A stretch of DNA of 64,000 nucleotides from Amphritea atlantica (GTDB lineage: Bacteria > Pseudomonadota > Gammaproteobacteria > Pseudomonadales > Balneatricaceae): the NCBI RefSeq assembly GCF_018860855.1, contig NZ_JAHKQE010000022.1:177323-241322 (forward strand), read 5' to 3'. Below, piece by piece: positions 55,936-64,000 of this stretch. The position numbers and the translations under genes are program-made. Positions within the stretch are counted from its first letter, which is position 1. Each line of letters opens with the position of its first letter. The notes under the pieces were generated by a model, which saw nothing but the letters and a program-made list of their open reading frames with translations, was not told the DNA's origin and did not search any database.

Positions 55936-56925
55936 ATGGCTATAAATAATCATGTTTTGGTTAAGATAGCTGCCAAACAGCAGTTAACCGAAGATGTTGT
56001 TGAGTTGACGTTAGTATCTGCTGATGGGGACATTTTACCGATTTGGCAACCCGGTGCACACGTTGAATTAGTATTAGAAACCTGTACTGATGCAAGTGGT
56101 AGTGTGGACGATAATAATGTTTTGTTGCGTCATTATTCCCTATGTAGTGATTATCTTGATTGCAGCCAATGGAAAGTGGCTATTTTGCGCGAAGAGGGAG
56201 GGCGTGGAGGCTCACTATTCATTCATAATCAATTGCAGCAGGGAGACACGCTTAAGGTTTCTGAGCCGCGTAATCATTTTCCTTTTACTCCTCGTAAAAA
56301 ATGCCTGTTTATTGCCGGAGGTATCGGTATTACTCCGATGTTGCCGATGTTACAGCAGGCGGATAAGGAAGGCGTAGATTGGCGCTTGGTTTACCTTTCT
56401 CGTGAGCGTAGTCGGATGTCATGCCTTGAGAAGTTGGCGCAGTATGATCAATCACGTATCACACTGAATTGTGATAAAGAGGATGGGTATATTGACCTGC
56501 CAGGCTTGTTAGCAACCTGTGACACGGAAACCTCTGTTTACTCTTGTGGCCCTAAACCGCTTTTGGATGCTTTAGAGTCACATTACAGCGCTCAAGTTAA
56601 TCCAACCTGGAGTTTAGATATTGAGCGTTTTGCCGCAGACCCTGTTGATAATTCTGGTGGCGCTTTTGATGTGGTTATCAACAGTACAGGTCAGCGTATT
56701 CATATTCCTGAAGGTCAGTCTGCTTTAGCCGTACTGCGTGAAGCGGGTATTAAAATCCCTATTTCTTGTGGCGATGGTATCTGCGGCTCCTGTGAAACCC
56801 GTGTGTTATCGGGTATTCCTGACCATCGTGATTCTGTTCTTTCTGAAGAAGAACGTGAGGAAAATGATTACATGATGTTGTGCGTTTCTCGTGCCTTGTC
56901 TCCCGAATTGATTCTAGATCTTTGA
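55936..56925 (+). CDS. Rieske oxygenase reductase (cluster 2)
   Basis: 329 residues: flavin domain (RHYSLCSD), NAD domain (IAGGIGITPMLPML, YSCGPKPLL) and C-terminal [2Fe-2S] ferredoxin (CGDGICGSCETRV, later Cys in MMLCVSR). Same architecture as the island reductase (31792), diverged. AGGGTGA precedes the ATG. Partner of the 54604 oxygenase despite the 138-base gap. Confidence 0.93.
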   Translation: MAINNHVLVKIAAKQQLTEDVVELTLVSADGDILPIWQPGAHVELVLETCTDASGSVDDNNVLLRHYSLCSDYLDCSQWKVAILREEGGRGGSLFIHNQLQQGDTLKVSEPRNHFPFTPRKKCLFIAGGIGITPMLPMLQQADKEGVDWRLVYLSRERSRMSCLEKLAQYDQSRITLNCDKEDGYIDLPGLLATCDTETSVYSCGPKPLLDALESHYSAQVNPTWSLDIERFAADPVDNSGGAFDVVINSTGQRIHIPEGQSALAVLREAGIKIPISCGDGICGSCETRVLSGIPDHRDSVLSEEEREENDYMMLCVSRALSPELILDL

Positions 56926-57005
56926 TGCTATGTCCCAGAGTAAATAGGGGATAGGAAGAAGAGATTGGATCTCGCTGTATAACTAGAAATATATTAGGTC
57001 ATTCT

Positions 57006-57875
57006 ATGTCAATTAAACGTGTTGTTGTGACTGGCGGTGCTGGTCGTGTTGGGGGCTATGTTGTCCGCCAGTTACTTAAAAGTTATGAAGTTGTTATTGC
57101 TGATCTAGTCGCAGGTGAAAGTGGCGTTGAATACATTGAAGCTAATGTGATGGACCTGCCGCAATTACGTAAAGCGTTTGAAGGTGCAGATGCGGTAGTG
57201 CATTTAGCGGCTTTAGATTATGACTGGAACTGTGCCCCTGAGAAATATATCGATGTCAATGTGCGGGGTACTTGGCATGTATTGCAGGCTGCTTCAGAAG
57301 CGAATGTACAGAAAGTAGTGCTTTGTTCTAGCGTGTCAGCCTGTGGTCTGAGTGAGATGCGCCCTAACTGGAAACCGACCCATTTGCCTATCGATGAGAC
57401 GCATGAGAATAAGCCAGTAGAGGCTTACAGCGTTTCTAAAATAGTAATGGAGCAGATGGCGAAGAGTTTTGTGGATGGCACTGATATGGATGTGATCTGT
57501 TTGCGTCCGTTAGCGGTTGTGCTTGATGAAACATTGGAAGAATACATTGCGTTTGTTGATACGCCTGATCGCAATTGGTTGTTCTATTATGTAACAGCTG
57601 AAGATGTGGCGACTGCATTTGATTGTGCGTTGAAAGCGGAAGAGTTGCGTTTTGGTACGTTCTTCCTGAGTGCTGATGATACGTCGCATCCAGAGCCAAC
57701 ATTGGATTGGTATCGGAAAATTATTGGTGAGCAACCAGAGATTATCATACCTCGGCGTTTCCAAGTGAACCCTCGTGCATCCGTTTTTTCGAGTGCAGCG
57801 GCAAAAGAAGTTCTGGGTTGGCAGCCTACGTCAAATTTTGAACAACTTCGGGCAAAAGCGAAAGCGCGTGCCTGA
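57006..57875 (+). CDS. NAD(P)-dependent epimerase/dehydratase (extended SDR)
   Basis: 289 residues. Cofactor motif VTGGAGRVGGYVV at the N-terminus, VVHLAALDY, then active site Ser (CSSVSACG) and YxxxK as YSVSK. The second half contains PLAVVLDETLEEYI and WLFYYVTAEDVATAF. Resembles uronate dehydrogenase-like SDRs. Probably oxidises or reduces a hydroxyl made by the oxygenase. Confidence 0.88.
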   Translation: MSIKRVVVTGGAGRVGGYVVRQLLKSYEVVIADLVAGESGVEYIEANVMDLPQLRKAFEGADAVVHLAALDYDWNCAPEKYIDVNVRGTWHVLQAASEANVQKVVLCSSVSACGLSEMRPNWKPTHLPIDETHENKPVEAYSVSKIVMEQMAKSFVDGTDMDVICLRPLAVVLDETLEEYIAFVDTPDRNWLFYYVTAEDVATAFDCALKAEELRFGTFFLSADDTSHPEPTLDWYRKIIGEQPEIIIPRRFQVNPRASVFSSAAAKEVLGWQPTSNFEQLRAKAKARA

Positions 57876-57928
57876 TAGCCACTTTGTTAATTCGTAAATA
57901 ACAAAAAAGTTACATAAGGATCTATGCT

Positions 57929-58540
57929 ATGAACTCTATTCGTACAGGTAAGGTCGACTGGACCGGCGATAACCCATTTATTTATCTAAAAACCGATTCT
58001 GAAGGCGATTGGTCTTCTTTGTCGTTGTACTTCCGAATAGCTGCGTCTGATTACGGCCGCGGTGAAGTTATTCTGGTGTTGGAAAACCCTTATCAGAAAG
58101 AAGATGGAAGTGCTGTGCGTAAGTGTCTCACTGATAATCTTGAGCTGGCACAGTACCTAGTGGAAAATTTTGTCCGCCGTTTTGGTTTATTTCGTGCAGC
58201 GGTGGCTCTGGATAATCTGGAATATATTGCCGATGCCTGTTTCAAGACTGAAACTGATTATCCGAAGCAGCAGGCCTGTATTGCTCACTCTGAGAGTACT
58301 GGCACAACCTTGAGCATGATCTGGAAAGATCTGGCGGAACCTTTTGCGGTGGCTTTACCGCCGGAAGAAACTCAGACGGGTGAGCATGAGATGTTCGCTA
58401 TTTTCCAGCCTGCTGGCGCTGCGCAAGTTGAAGTGAATGGCACTCCGCTTCCGGGTACAACGGTAGAGCGAGATTTTCTGAATCGTATCGCTCAATCTGC
58501 TGCTTTAGCGAACAGTGAAAGCTGGGTTCGCGCTGAATGA
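57929..58540 (+). CDS. Unrecognised 203-residue protein
   Basis: I do not recognise a family. Supported as a gene by a good ribosome site (AAGGA, eight bases ahead), position between the SDR and DUF1116 genes on the same strand, and balanced composition. Soluble, acidic, no signal peptide or membrane segment. Two parts seem likely: residues 1-120 (NPFIYLKTDSEGDWSSLSLYF, NPYQKEDGSAVRKCLTDN, NFVRRFGLFR) and a second with GEHEMFAIFQPAGAAQVEVNGTPLPGTTVERDFLNR. Could be a small subunit, a lipocalin- or cupin-like hydrolase, or an accessory factor. Confidence 0.75.
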   Translation: MNSIRTGKVDWTGDNPFIYLKTDSEGDWSSLSLYFRIAASDYGRGEVILVLENPYQKEDGSAVRKCLTDNLELAQYLVENFVRRFGLFRAAVALDNLEYIADACFKTETDYPKQQACIAHSESTGTTLSMIWKDLAEPFAVALPPEETQTGEHEMFAIFQPAGAAQVEVNGTPLPGTTVERDFLNRIAQSAALANSESWVRAE

Positions 58541-58609
58541 CCCTTAAGTTTTTGGTCATTACTAAGTAGTCGTTAAGTCATTTCTACTTCATATTTTTAT
58601 CATTTATAT

Positions 58610-58640
58610 GAATGCCATCTTAGTTGATGGCATTCTTGTT
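58610..58640 (+). terminator. Hairpin ahead of DUF1116 gene (attenuator candidate)
   Basis: GAATGCCATC and GATGGCATTC, a perfect 10-bp stem with a 6-base loop, then TTGTT and the ribosome site of the next gene. Ends about 20 bases before the start codon. It may be a leaky terminator separating the amidase pair from the Rieske/SDR genes, or a translational control element. Confidence 0.55.
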
Positions 58641-58654
58641 AGGAGAGTCCCCTT

Positions 58655-59839
58655 ATGTTGTTATCCGCTGCTGATCAGCTCGCATTTGATCGGGTTTCAG
58701 AGTGTCGTCCTCAATGGGTTGGCATGTGCCAAGTGAGCGATGTTGTTGCTGAGCAAAATAATGTGTTGCTGTACGCTGGCCCTCCTTTTAGCTCAGTCGA
58801 CATAATTCCCGCTCCCGTCATGAATTCCCTTTGTGTTGGAGCCGTATGGGAGGGGTGGGCTAAGACTTATGCACAAGCTAAAGACCTGATTTTGCAGGGA
58901 CAGATTAAAATCGCTTCGGCTCAGGATCATAATATAGTCGTACCGTTAGCTGGAGTTGTTTCTCCTTCAATGCAGTTAATGGTTATCGTGGATGCTAATA
59001 ATCCTAGCGCGCGTAAATATTCAGTATTAAATGAAGGTATGGTGCACTGTACCCGTTTAGGTAAGTTAGACCCTGAACTTCAAGGGCATTTAACTTGGTT
59101 GAATGGTGAGTTGAGTGAGTGGATCAAACCCCGACTATTAACACCAATCGATCTGTTACCCATTATTGAAGCGGCCTTAAACGAGGGTGACGATTGTCAT
59201 GGACGCACCATTGCAGGGTCTGCATTGTTAGCTGATTGGCTGTTTCAGGTTGATGATAATGATGTGCCAGAAGCTATCGAAACGTTTTTAAAGGGGGCAA
59301 TGGCTTTTGCGCTCAATGTTTGGATGGCCGCGAGTAGCTTAATGATGTCTGTGGCCGAAGGTGTCGAAGGGGCGTCTTTGATTACTAAAGCGGGCGGGAA
59401 TGGTCATGACTTTGGTGTTCAGATTGCGACGAAACCTGGTGTTTGGTTCACGATGCCTGCGCCTGAAGTGAAAGGGGCGGTCGAAACTGCATATGCTGGG
59501 CGTACCGCGGTTGGCGCAATCGGTGACAGTGCCGTTGTCGATTTCATTGGTTTAGGTGGTCAAGTGTTGAATACTGCGCCGGCATCTTATAACGGCCTTA
59601 AAGATTATCTACCTGAAGATGCTCTGAACCGACCAGACAAAGCGTTAACGGCTTCTCTTGCTGGGTTTGGTGGTCGTCCTGCTATGACTTGTGCCCGTCA
59701 AGTTGTCGATCATGAAGGTGGTCCAATGGTGGTGTTGGGGATGATAGAAGATCGTGGCGAAGTGGGTCGTATCGGCGGCGGTGTAGCCGATGTGCCGGTC
59801 AGCTTTTTCCGTCAAGTGTTGCAAGAGGCCGGATTATGA
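58655..59839 (+). CDS. DUF1116 (AllG-like) protein (cluster 2)
   Basis: 394 residues, all DUF1116: YAGPPFSSVDIIPAPVMNSLCVGAVWEGWAKT, EGDDCHGRTIAGS, KAGGNGHDFGVQI, IGDSAVVDFIGLGG. Parallel to the N-terminal part of the island fusion protein (26174) but without the AtzH domain. AllG of E. coli is one of three subunits of oxamate carbamoyltransferase; the FdrA/AllF and AllH partners are not present here, so this protein may work alone or with the amidase it overlaps by four bases. Confidence 0.85.
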   Translation: MLLSAADQLAFDRVSECRPQWVGMCQVSDVVAEQNNVLLYAGPPFSSVDIIPAPVMNSLCVGAVWEGWAKTYAQAKDLILQGQIKIASAQDHNIVVPLAGVVSPSMQLMVIVDANNPSARKYSVLNEGMVHCTRLGKLDPELQGHLTWLNGELSEWIKPRLLTPIDLLPIIEAALNEGDDCHGRTIAGSALLADWLFQVDDNDVPEAIETFLKGAMAFALNVWMAASSLMMSVAEGVEGASLITKAGGNGHDFGVQIATKPGVWFTMPAPEVKGAVETAYAGRTAVGAIGDSAVVDFIGLGGQVLNTAPASYNGLKDYLPEDALNRPDKALTASLAGFGGRPAMTCARQVVDHEGGPMVVLGMIEDRGEVGRIGGGVADVPVSFFRQVLQEAGL

Positions 59840-61143
59840 GTGATCAAACATCAAAAACCGATCTTAAAGTACAGAGTTTAAGTCAGGCGTTAAAGCTGAT
59901 CGCCGCCGGTGATTGTACTGCCGAAGATCTGATTAACGCCTATTACGATCAGATTGAAGCCCGCGAAATGGAAGTCGGGGCTTGGCAATTCCTGTTGTCT
60001 AGAGAAGAATACCTGCAAAAATATCAGCAACAAAAGGCATTTTATCAAGCGAGTGTGCTTAAAGGGTTGCCCATTGGTATCAAGGATATTATTGATACAT
60101 GTTGCATGCCAACAGAGATGGGATCGCCTATTCACCAAGGGCGGCAGCCCGTCGATAATGCCAGCTGTGTCAATCTGCTGATGCAGGCGGGTGGTATCGT
60201 ATTAGGTAAAACAGTGACGACAGAGTTTGCCTATTTTAAACCAGGTAAAACGCGTAATCCGAAGGATCTTGATCGTACCCCAGGTGGATCGTCGAGTGGT
60301 TCTGCTGCCGCTGTTGCTGATTTTATGGTGCCAGTTGCAGTAGGGTCTCAAACTGCCGCATCTGTTATTCGCCCTGCCGCTTATTGTGGTGTTGTAGGTT
60401 ATGTCGGTAGTCGAGGTGAATACTCTTTGCGGGGTGCGCAGCCTTTAGCTCAATCACTCGATTCATTGGGCTTGTTTGCGCGTCGAGTGGACGATATTGA
60501 GCTGCTACGCAGTATCTTATTATTACAGCCACTGAAGCCCTCGGTTAAGCCTGATCGTCCATACCGTATTTTGGTGTGTCAAGGTAGTGCGGTGGGTGAA
60601 AGTGATTCTGCCATGAATCTTGCGATGCAACGGTTCAGTGATCGTTTACAGCAGGAAGGGGCTGAAATGGTTGAGATGCATAGTTGTGATCTGATGCGTC
60701 GTTTAGTTGAGCATCATCGTAATATTATGGCTTGGGAAGTCGTCCGTAATCTGAGCTATGAAGCTGAACATCCTGAACAGGTTTCTGCAGCCTTGCTACA
60801 GTTATTTGAGCAAGGACGTGAGATGACGCGAGAAAGTTATCTTGAATCGTTAGAGGCCGTCGCGAAAATTGGTCGTTGGCTCTGGTCTAATCCTGATCAT
60901 TTAGGTATCGATGCAATACTGGCTCCTGCTGCACCAGGTGTAGCACCTATGGGTCATGAAGCAACGGGTCAGCCGCATATGAGTCGACCTTGGCAAGTAC
61001 TCGGATTGCCCGTCGTTACCTTGCCTGGCATCACCGATGAGCAAGGTTTGCCACTGGGATTGCAGTTGATTGGTCGTGCTCGAGAGGATGATCAATTGTT
61101 GGCTCTGTCTCGTTGGGCTGAAGGGTATTTAGTTTCCAAATAG
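59836..61143 (+). CDS. Amidase signature enzyme (cluster 2)
   Basis: 435 residues. K83 (LPIGIKDIIDT), the GGSSSG loop at 150-155 and nucleophile S176 in GSQTAASVIRPAAYCG. The QTAxSVIRPA form is that of AtzE-like and related amidases. Counterpart of the island amidase (27745), which has the GTDCGGSIR form, so the pair is not a recent duplication. Translationally coupled to the DUF1116 protein (ATGA), repeating the island gene order. Confidence 0.9.
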   Translation: MSDQTSKTDLKVQSLSQALKLIAAGDCTAEDLINAYYDQIEAREMEVGAWQFLLSREEYLQKYQQQKAFYQASVLKGLPIGIKDIIDTCCMPTEMGSPIHQGRQPVDNASCVNLLMQAGGIVLGKTVTTEFAYFKPGKTRNPKDLDRTPGGSSSGSAAAVADFMVPVAVGSQTAASVIRPAAYCGVVGYVGSRGEYSLRGAQPLAQSLDSLGLFARRVDDIELLRSILLLQPLKPSVKPDRPYRILVCQGSAVGESDSAMNLAMQRFSDRLQQEGAEMVEMHSCDLMRRLVEHHRNIMAWEVVRNLSYEAEHPEQVSAALLQLFEQGREMTRESYLESLEAVAKIGRWLWSNPDHLGIDAILAPAAPGVAPMGHEATGQPHMSRPWQVLGLPVVTLPGITDEQGLPLGLQLIGRAREDDQLLALSRWAEGYLVSK

Positions 61144-61450
61144 TCTCTTAGCATTATCCTCTCAACTAAGGTAGCAACTTATATTATCGAGGGAGAGAGG
61201 GTTTGATTTCTTTTAAGACTGGTGTATTGCTTTGCTCAGCCTTTTGGGGGATCGAACCATTTTATATCAAAATTATTAATATTCGATAGGTATTAGCAGC
61301 TATTCCGTAGATGACCGATATTTAATGGTGAAAAATTATAGATAAATAATATATTTCATGAGTATAAAAATTCTAAAAGTATGAATATATAATTGATATT
61401 ATGTTCGAATTTTGAATTTTGCGTCCTTGCATTAGTTTAGTTAAATCGAT
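61144..61450. other. Gene-free stretch between amidase and LysR
   Basis: 307 bases between convergent genes. No perfect terminator stem; CCTCTC (61159) and GAGAGG (61194) can pair weakly. Confidence 0.35.
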
Positions 61451-62356
61451 TTAAAAAACAGAAATATTCATGTTTTCCATTGTGTGTGCTTCATTTATAA
61501 GCCAGTCGATAAAAATTTCCATATTATCAGTCAGCTGCATTTTTTCGGGATATACTAAGTAATAAGCATAAGTATCCAAATAGGTATCAAACAACTGAAC
61601 TAATCGGCCATCATCTAGTTCCTTTCTCAGTAAGGTAGGACAACCTAACATAACTCCTTGACCATTGAGTATTGATTGGATTCGTACATTTGTATCGTCG
61701 ATAATTAGATTTGTTTTGCAATTGACACTGCCTGCGCCAGACTTCTCTAGCCAAGCATCCCAAGCCGAGCGATCTTCATCATGGATTAGGGTGTAATTAC
61801 TTAAATCAGCAGGGGTTTTCGGTCGCTCATGTTGTTCAATTAAGCTGGGAGCGCAAATCGGAGTGAGATTTCCAGGGATTAAAAATTTAGTTTCCACTCC
61901 AGGCCAGTCTCCTTTTCCCCAGACAATCGCAATATCGATATGATCTGACATAAAGTCAGTCATCTTTATACTATGAGTTAGGTCAATCTCTATTTTTGGG
62001 TTTTTGCCCCAAAAACTATTCAGGCGCGGTGCCAGCCAAGCACTAGAAAAAAAGGGTCTAAGTGCAATATTAAGAGATTCACGACCTCGGTTATTCAGAG
62101 TATCCTGTATAGCTCGAGCAATCTGATCGAAAGGCCCTACAAGAGAAGCGTGCAGGTGTGCACCATCTATTGTGAGTGTCAAGGTTCGATTTTTTCGAAT
62201 AAATAATTTAAATCCAAGATAGTCTTCCAGTACTTTAATCTGATGGCTAACAGCCGAAGGCGAAACAAGTAAGTACTCAGAAGCTTTCGTGAAATTAAGA
62301 TAATGACCTGCTATGACAAAAGTTTTTAACGCATTTAATAAAGGTAGATGAAGCAT
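61451..62356 (-). CDS. LysR-family regulator, GcvA-like
   Basis: 301 residues from the ATG with ATGAGG six bases ahead; two more upstream in-frame ATGs lack ribosome sites. Its N-terminus LPLLNALKTFVIAGHYLNFTKASEYLLVSPSAVSHQIKVLEDYLGFKLF closely follows the GcvA pattern, and the effector domain has DHIDIAIVWGKGDWPGVET. GcvA controls glycine cleavage in E. coli; members elsewhere control beta-lactamase or amino acid catabolism. Probable regulator of cluster 2 end genes or of a gene beyond. Confidence 0.88.
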   Translation of the reverse strand: MLHLPLLNALKTFVIAGHYLNFTKASEYLLVSPSAVSHQIKVLEDYLGFKLFIRKNRTLTLTIDGAHLHASLVGPFDQIARAIQDTLNNRGRESLNIALRPFFSSAWLAPRLNSFWGKNPKIEIDLTHSIKMTDFMSDHIDIAIVWGKGDWPGVETKFLIPGNLTPICAPSLIEQHERPKTPADLSNYTLIHDEDRSAWDAWLEKSGAGSVNCKTNLIIDDTNVRIQSILNGQGVMLGCPTLLRKELDDGRLVQLFDTYLDTYAYYLVYPEKMQLTDNMEIFIDWLINEAHTMENMNISVF

Positions 62357-62932
62357 GAGAAACCTCATGAAGTTGATATATGAATTAATAAAGTTGTGAG
62401 TGATCAATTGTCAAATTGTTTATTTAAATAGTCTTGAATTTAACAAGAATAAGAGAAAGAAAAATCCTTCTCTGCCTTGTATACATATATTATTATAAAG
62501 TGTTAAACATACCTGTATATAGTCGCTTGAGTAAAGCTATTTAACGATTTTATTTTTCGTATCTCTACATAGAATAAGGATTGTTATTGATAGATAGTCC
62601 TTAACTTTGTCGTTAAGCAATGGTACTGACCTTTACTTGATCACGTAAGTGAAAGAACGTCAGAGCACATTACCTGAAATTTAATCCTTCGTTGTGTGAT
62701 AGATAGAAGCGAAATTCACTGCAAAAAATAGGTTGAGGATATACAGAGTAATAGCATATTTGTGCTGCAGTTAGTTCAGCATCTGATGTTATTAGGCGAG
62801 GAAAGGTGCTTTCACGTATGTTGAGTTTTTTCGATTTTTCAAAAATATTCTGAATTAATAAAAGAGATAATTTTTAGTTTTTGGTTTGGTTTTTGTTATA
62901 TATTAGAGTGTCATATTTTAAAGGTGTGCCGC
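62357..62932. other. Divergent region between two LysR genes
   Basis: 576 AT-rich bases with no recognisable gene. A small inverted repeat CTTAAC-n6-GTTAAG lies at 62600-62617, a plausible LysR-type site. Nothing else noted. Confidence 0.4.
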
Positions 62933-63877
62933 ATGCATTTTACTTTGAAGCAATTACGGTATTTCACGACTGCTGGTGAATTCGGCAGTGTCACGAAAGC
63001 GGCAGAAGCGTTACATGTGTCTCAGCCGTCGATATCCTCTGCCGTATTATATTTGGAAGAGCAAACAGGTCTTCAGCTCTTTGTCCGTCATCATGCTCAG
63101 GGGCTATCTTTGACTCCAGCAGGAAGGAAGTTTCTACGTAAATCTAAACAACTACTAACAGAGGCTGATGGTCTGGGTCATTATGCCAACACTCTTGGTG
63201 AGGATATTACTGGGAAGCTACACATTGTTGGTTTTCCTACATTTACGCCGGTAATGCTACCCTCTTTGATGAAAAAATTTATTAAAAAATACCCTTCAGT
63301 CACTATTCAGTGTGATGAAGGGCATCAAAAAGAGATTATTCAGAGCTTAATAGATGGTCAATATGAAATCGCGTTGACCTACGATTTGCAAATTCCTCCT
63401 GAAATTGATTTTGAACCTATAATGGAATTTCCTCCCTATGCGGTGTTAGCCTTCGATCACCCTTTAGCAGAGAGGAAAGCCCTCTCCTTGGATGATTTGG
63501 CCGCATATCCTATGGTGTTACTGGACTGGCCAATGACGCGTGATTATTTTTACTCGCTTTTTCTGAGTCAAAACTTAGAACCTAATATTGCCTATCGTGC
63601 TCAATCGATAGCAATGATTAGAGGGCTTGTTGGAAATGGTTTAGGTTATTCTCTTTCTAATGCGCCATTAGTGAGCAATAAGGCGTTAGATGGTACCAAG
63701 ATGAAAGCCATTCCTTTGTCTGGTAATTTACGTCCTTTACGATTAGGTATCGCAAAGATTTCTCAGTTTCGTTTAACCTCAGTGGCTGAAGCCTTTGCGG
63801 TTTTGCTTAAAGAGCAAGCTTTAGAGTTAAGTGAGTCGGTTTTTCTAGATGATCGGTTTTATATAAGTTTGAACTGA
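62933..63877 (+). CDS. LysR-family transcriptional regulator
   Basis: 314 residues from the ATG preceded by AAGGTG; a GTG nine bases upstream is in frame but lies inside that site. HTH domain MHFTLKQLRYFTTAGEFGSVTKAAEALHVSQPSISSAVLYLEE and the RHHAQGLSLTPAGR stretch resemble the 43499 regulator closely. Its target may lie to the right of the window or in cluster 2. The last 120 bases of the window hold nothing I can identify. Confidence 0.9.
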   Translation: MHFTLKQLRYFTTAGEFGSVTKAAEALHVSQPSISSAVLYLEEQTGLQLFVRHHAQGLSLTPAGRKFLRKSKQLLTEADGLGHYANTLGEDITGKLHIVGFPTFTPVMLPSLMKKFIKKYPSVTIQCDEGHQKEIIQSLIDGQYEIALTYDLQIPPEIDFEPIMEFPPYAVLAFDHPLAERKALSLDDLAAYPMVLLDWPMTRDYFYSLFLSQNLEPNIAYRAQSIAMIRGLVGNGLGYSLSNAPLVSNKALDGTKMKAIPLSGNLRPLRLGIAKISQFRLTSVAEAFAVLLKEQALELSESVFLDDRFYISLN

Positions 63878-64000
63878 CATATTTATAATAAATTAGCTCT
63901 TTTACATATACATATTTCGGCAGGGACTCATATAGTAAGCGCAACACTCATAATTGAATAGTGAGAGGTGGTTAATTGCTGCGTAAGCGATCAATAAACC

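Noticed and set aside
1..64000. tRNA, rRNA, CRISPR array, prophage or toxin-antitoxin module
   Set aside because: None with supporting sequence features was found in the window.

Overview
The window reads as the chromosome of a marine-type gammaproteobacterium (Oceanospirillales-like; this is inferred from the gene repertoire and moderate-to-low GC, not from a marker gene). It is dominated by catabolism and uptake of small nitrogen compounds: four solute importers (one TRAP, three polar-amino-acid ABC systems), two Rieske oxygenase/reductase pairs, two PhyH-type dioxygenases, two DUF1116 proteins, two amidases, six regulators, and no tRNA, rRNA or CRISPR that I can see.

1-9.0 kb (all minus strand) is a one-carbon / glycine-serine-threonine block: glyA-sdaA-purU, then a leader with an intrinsic terminator, then an aspartokinase-kbl-tdh operon, a second intrinsic terminator, and soxB-soxD (the operon continues off the left edge). 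Sarcosine and threonine become glycine, glycine becomes serine, serine becomes pyruvate, and PurU releases surplus formyl groups. 9.4-12.3 kb is a TRAP transporter. 12.5-18.4 kb holds a LysR regulator, a formylglycine-type sulfatase and a four-gene ABC importer, all AT-rich.

18.8-19.5 kb contains decayed transposase pieces (IS6-like and IS110-like). They mark the left side of a visibly GC-richer island (19.7 to about 34 kb): PhyH dioxygenase, divergent ABC importer, MarR regulator, then amidohydrolase / DUF1116-AtzH(HpxZ) fusion / amidase / gamma-glutamyltransferase-family hydrolase in a tightly overlapping operon, then Rieske oxygenase plus reductase and a TauE/SafE permease. The parts resemble a rearranged Klebsiella hpx (purine/oxalurate/oxamate nitrogen) toolkit combined with an AllG-type oxamate transcarbamylase subunit. 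Repeated GGCATACC motifs and an AGAGGT-GT-ACCTCT palindrome sit in its two promoter regions.

34.6-38.5 kb is a separate patch: a COG0523 zinc-type GTPase, a Zur-box-like palindrome, a truncated TonB receptor, selO and an IS5-like remnant. 38.7-44.4 kb (minus) is an operon of flavin monooxygenase, RidA, DUF1028, M20 deacylase and a 2-hydroxyacid dehydrogenase behind a LysR gene. 44.8-61.1 kb (plus, with one minus-strand glyoxalase) is a second catabolic cluster repeating much of the island's composition with diverged genes: permease-ATPase fusion, PhyH, binding protein, class II aldolase, aldehyde dehydrogenase, NCS1 permease, GMC oxidoreductase, Rieske oxygenase, reductase, SDR, an unrecognised 203-residue protein, DUF1116 protein and amidase. 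Two divergent LysR genes close the window.

The most interesting object is the pair of parallel PhyH + ABC + Rieske/reductase + DUF1116 + amidase clusters. I infer a pathway that imports a zwitterionic or ureido nitrogen compound, oxidises it, and releases nitrogen through carbamoyl/amide chemistry. The substrate cannot be named from sequence.
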